Positions 63,207 through 64,000 of a stretch of DNA of 64,000 bases are shown piece by piece. The notes under the pieces were generated by a model. The model worked only from the letters and a program-made list of their open reading frames with translations. It was not told the DNA's origin and ran no database searches. The translations under genes were made by a program, and so were the position numbers. The DNA comes from Chaetoderma sp. LZ-2023a. Its lineage: Eukaryota > Mollusca > Caudofoveata > Chaetodermatida > Chaetodermatidae. The stretch's first letter is position 1. Each line of letters starts with the position of its first letter. The stretch lies in NCBI GenBank assembly GCA_034401795.1, contig CM067366.1, forward strand, positions 82,986,116 through 83,050,115, read 5' to 3'.

Positions 63207-64000
63207 CTATGAGGGTTCTGATTTTGAAGCTGAGCCGGTTGCCCTGATTAGGTGGGATGTCCCTGCCCCGAGGTGGTGACGGCCTTCGAGTGCCAACTCT
63301 AGGTCGTCACTTCCACTGGTTAGTCGCAGAAGTGCATATGACTTAGTTTTCTGTCTGTAGAGTTGGCAATCAGCCAGCTCGCGTACCTCACCAAGAACAT
63401 TGGTCCCAGCAACCCCAAGCTTGAAGTCGTCTAGCTTATCCACCTGCTGGATGGCTCCTCCCTTCTGAACCAGGACCGCAACAGTGACACAGTCTGATGC
63501 ACCATGATGCAATGTCAGCTCTACCCGTTGGTTAGCTGTGGCTTGGACCTGCTGGTGTTCTCGCTCCACATGCACGATCCGCTGTTTGGAACCCGTTTGC
63601 TTCAGCTCCTGGTCATTCTCGTCATGCAAGTCATTAAGTCTTGGAGCACTCATCGTCGCATCTGCGAGCTGCTCAGTGTACACCCGGAGGAACAGCCTAT
63701 CCTGCATGGCAGCCGGATTCACGTGTGTGTTCTTGAGGAGGGTTAAGAGTGGAACTGCCACAGGCTTCTCGACACCTGCCTGTAGTTCGAATTCTGTGAA
63801 ACCCTCATTGCACCCCACATCGTAGTACCCCTTTCCCTTTGCATAGAAGGTTGGACCACGAGCCAGCGGACCTAGGACTTGGTACTCATCATTCACATGT
63901 TCACATAGGCGGTGTCCACGGTGCTGTTGCTCTGCATGATCTCCCACCTGTTGAGAACCTGCGGGAGTTCTACAGTCTGTTCTATTGTGCTCTGAAGCTT
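63207..64000 (-). pseudogene. Larger protein of the Polinton relic, running off the window
   Basis: The minus-strand frame is open from about 63895 to the stop at 63207, with blocks such as GPTFYAKGKGYYDVGC, FELQAGVEKPVAVPLLTLLK, LFLRVYTEQLADA, VTVAVLVQKGG and KLDDFKLGVAGTNVLGEV. Upstream of a frameshift near 63895 the coding pattern continues in another frame to the window edge. Beta-rich composition and position fit a structural (capsid-type) protein, but I see no diagnostic motif. Confidence 0.45.

Overview
The window is animal nuclear DNA: AT-rich, full of simple repeats, spliced genes with long introns, and a dense load of transposons. The mix of CR1/L2-like LINEs, Tc1 elements, Ty3/gypsy, Polinton/Maverick pieces and a gene joining WSC and discoidin (F5/8C) domains suggests a marine lophotrochozoan, most likely a mollusc. 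That is an inference from content; nothing here fixes the species.

Layout. 1-11.6 kb: two copies of one 5.1-5.3 kb segment in direct orientation, separated by exactly 500 Ns and about 660 bp. Each carries a Tc1 DD34E transposon; copy B keeps both ends. 11.9-12.76 kb: a 14-bp satellite. 12.9-17.1 kb: two broken CR1-like LINEs, the second carrying nested insertions. 17.3-46.9 kb (minus strand): the one convincing host gene, with eight exons whose splice phases all agree. They encode three WSC domains and a C-terminal F5/8C domain. Its 5' exons were not found.

The introns of that gene are packed with mobile DNA: a 0.7-kb foldback element with 58-bp internal repeats (22.6-23.3 kb), a relic of an unnamed dispersed gene family (24-24.9 kb), LINE fragments, several MITEs, a palindromic foldback (44.0-44.8 kb), and a complete 6.3-kb element at 30672-36958. 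That last element is the main discovery candidate. It has about 554-bp terminal inverted repeats and a perfect 6-bp target duplication, as Polintons have, but its only intact gene is a 204-aa acidic C2H2 zinc-finger protein.

46.9-64 kb is a transposon graveyard: the same unnamed family (48.8-50.7 kb), a LINE endonuclease piece, a MITE, two Ty3/gypsy remnants meeting tail to tail to form a roughly 1-kb inverted repeat (52.1-56.9 kb), a Tc1 element sitting inside a TA repeat (58.6-60.2 kb), and a Polinton relic running off the right edge (about 61.3-64 kb) with an integrase, an acidic membrane protein, a coiled-coil protein and an unidentified larger protein.

Across the window at least three families of short palindromic repeats recur (called P1, P2 and P3 here). 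They account for much of the otherwise unexplained intron and intergenic sequence.
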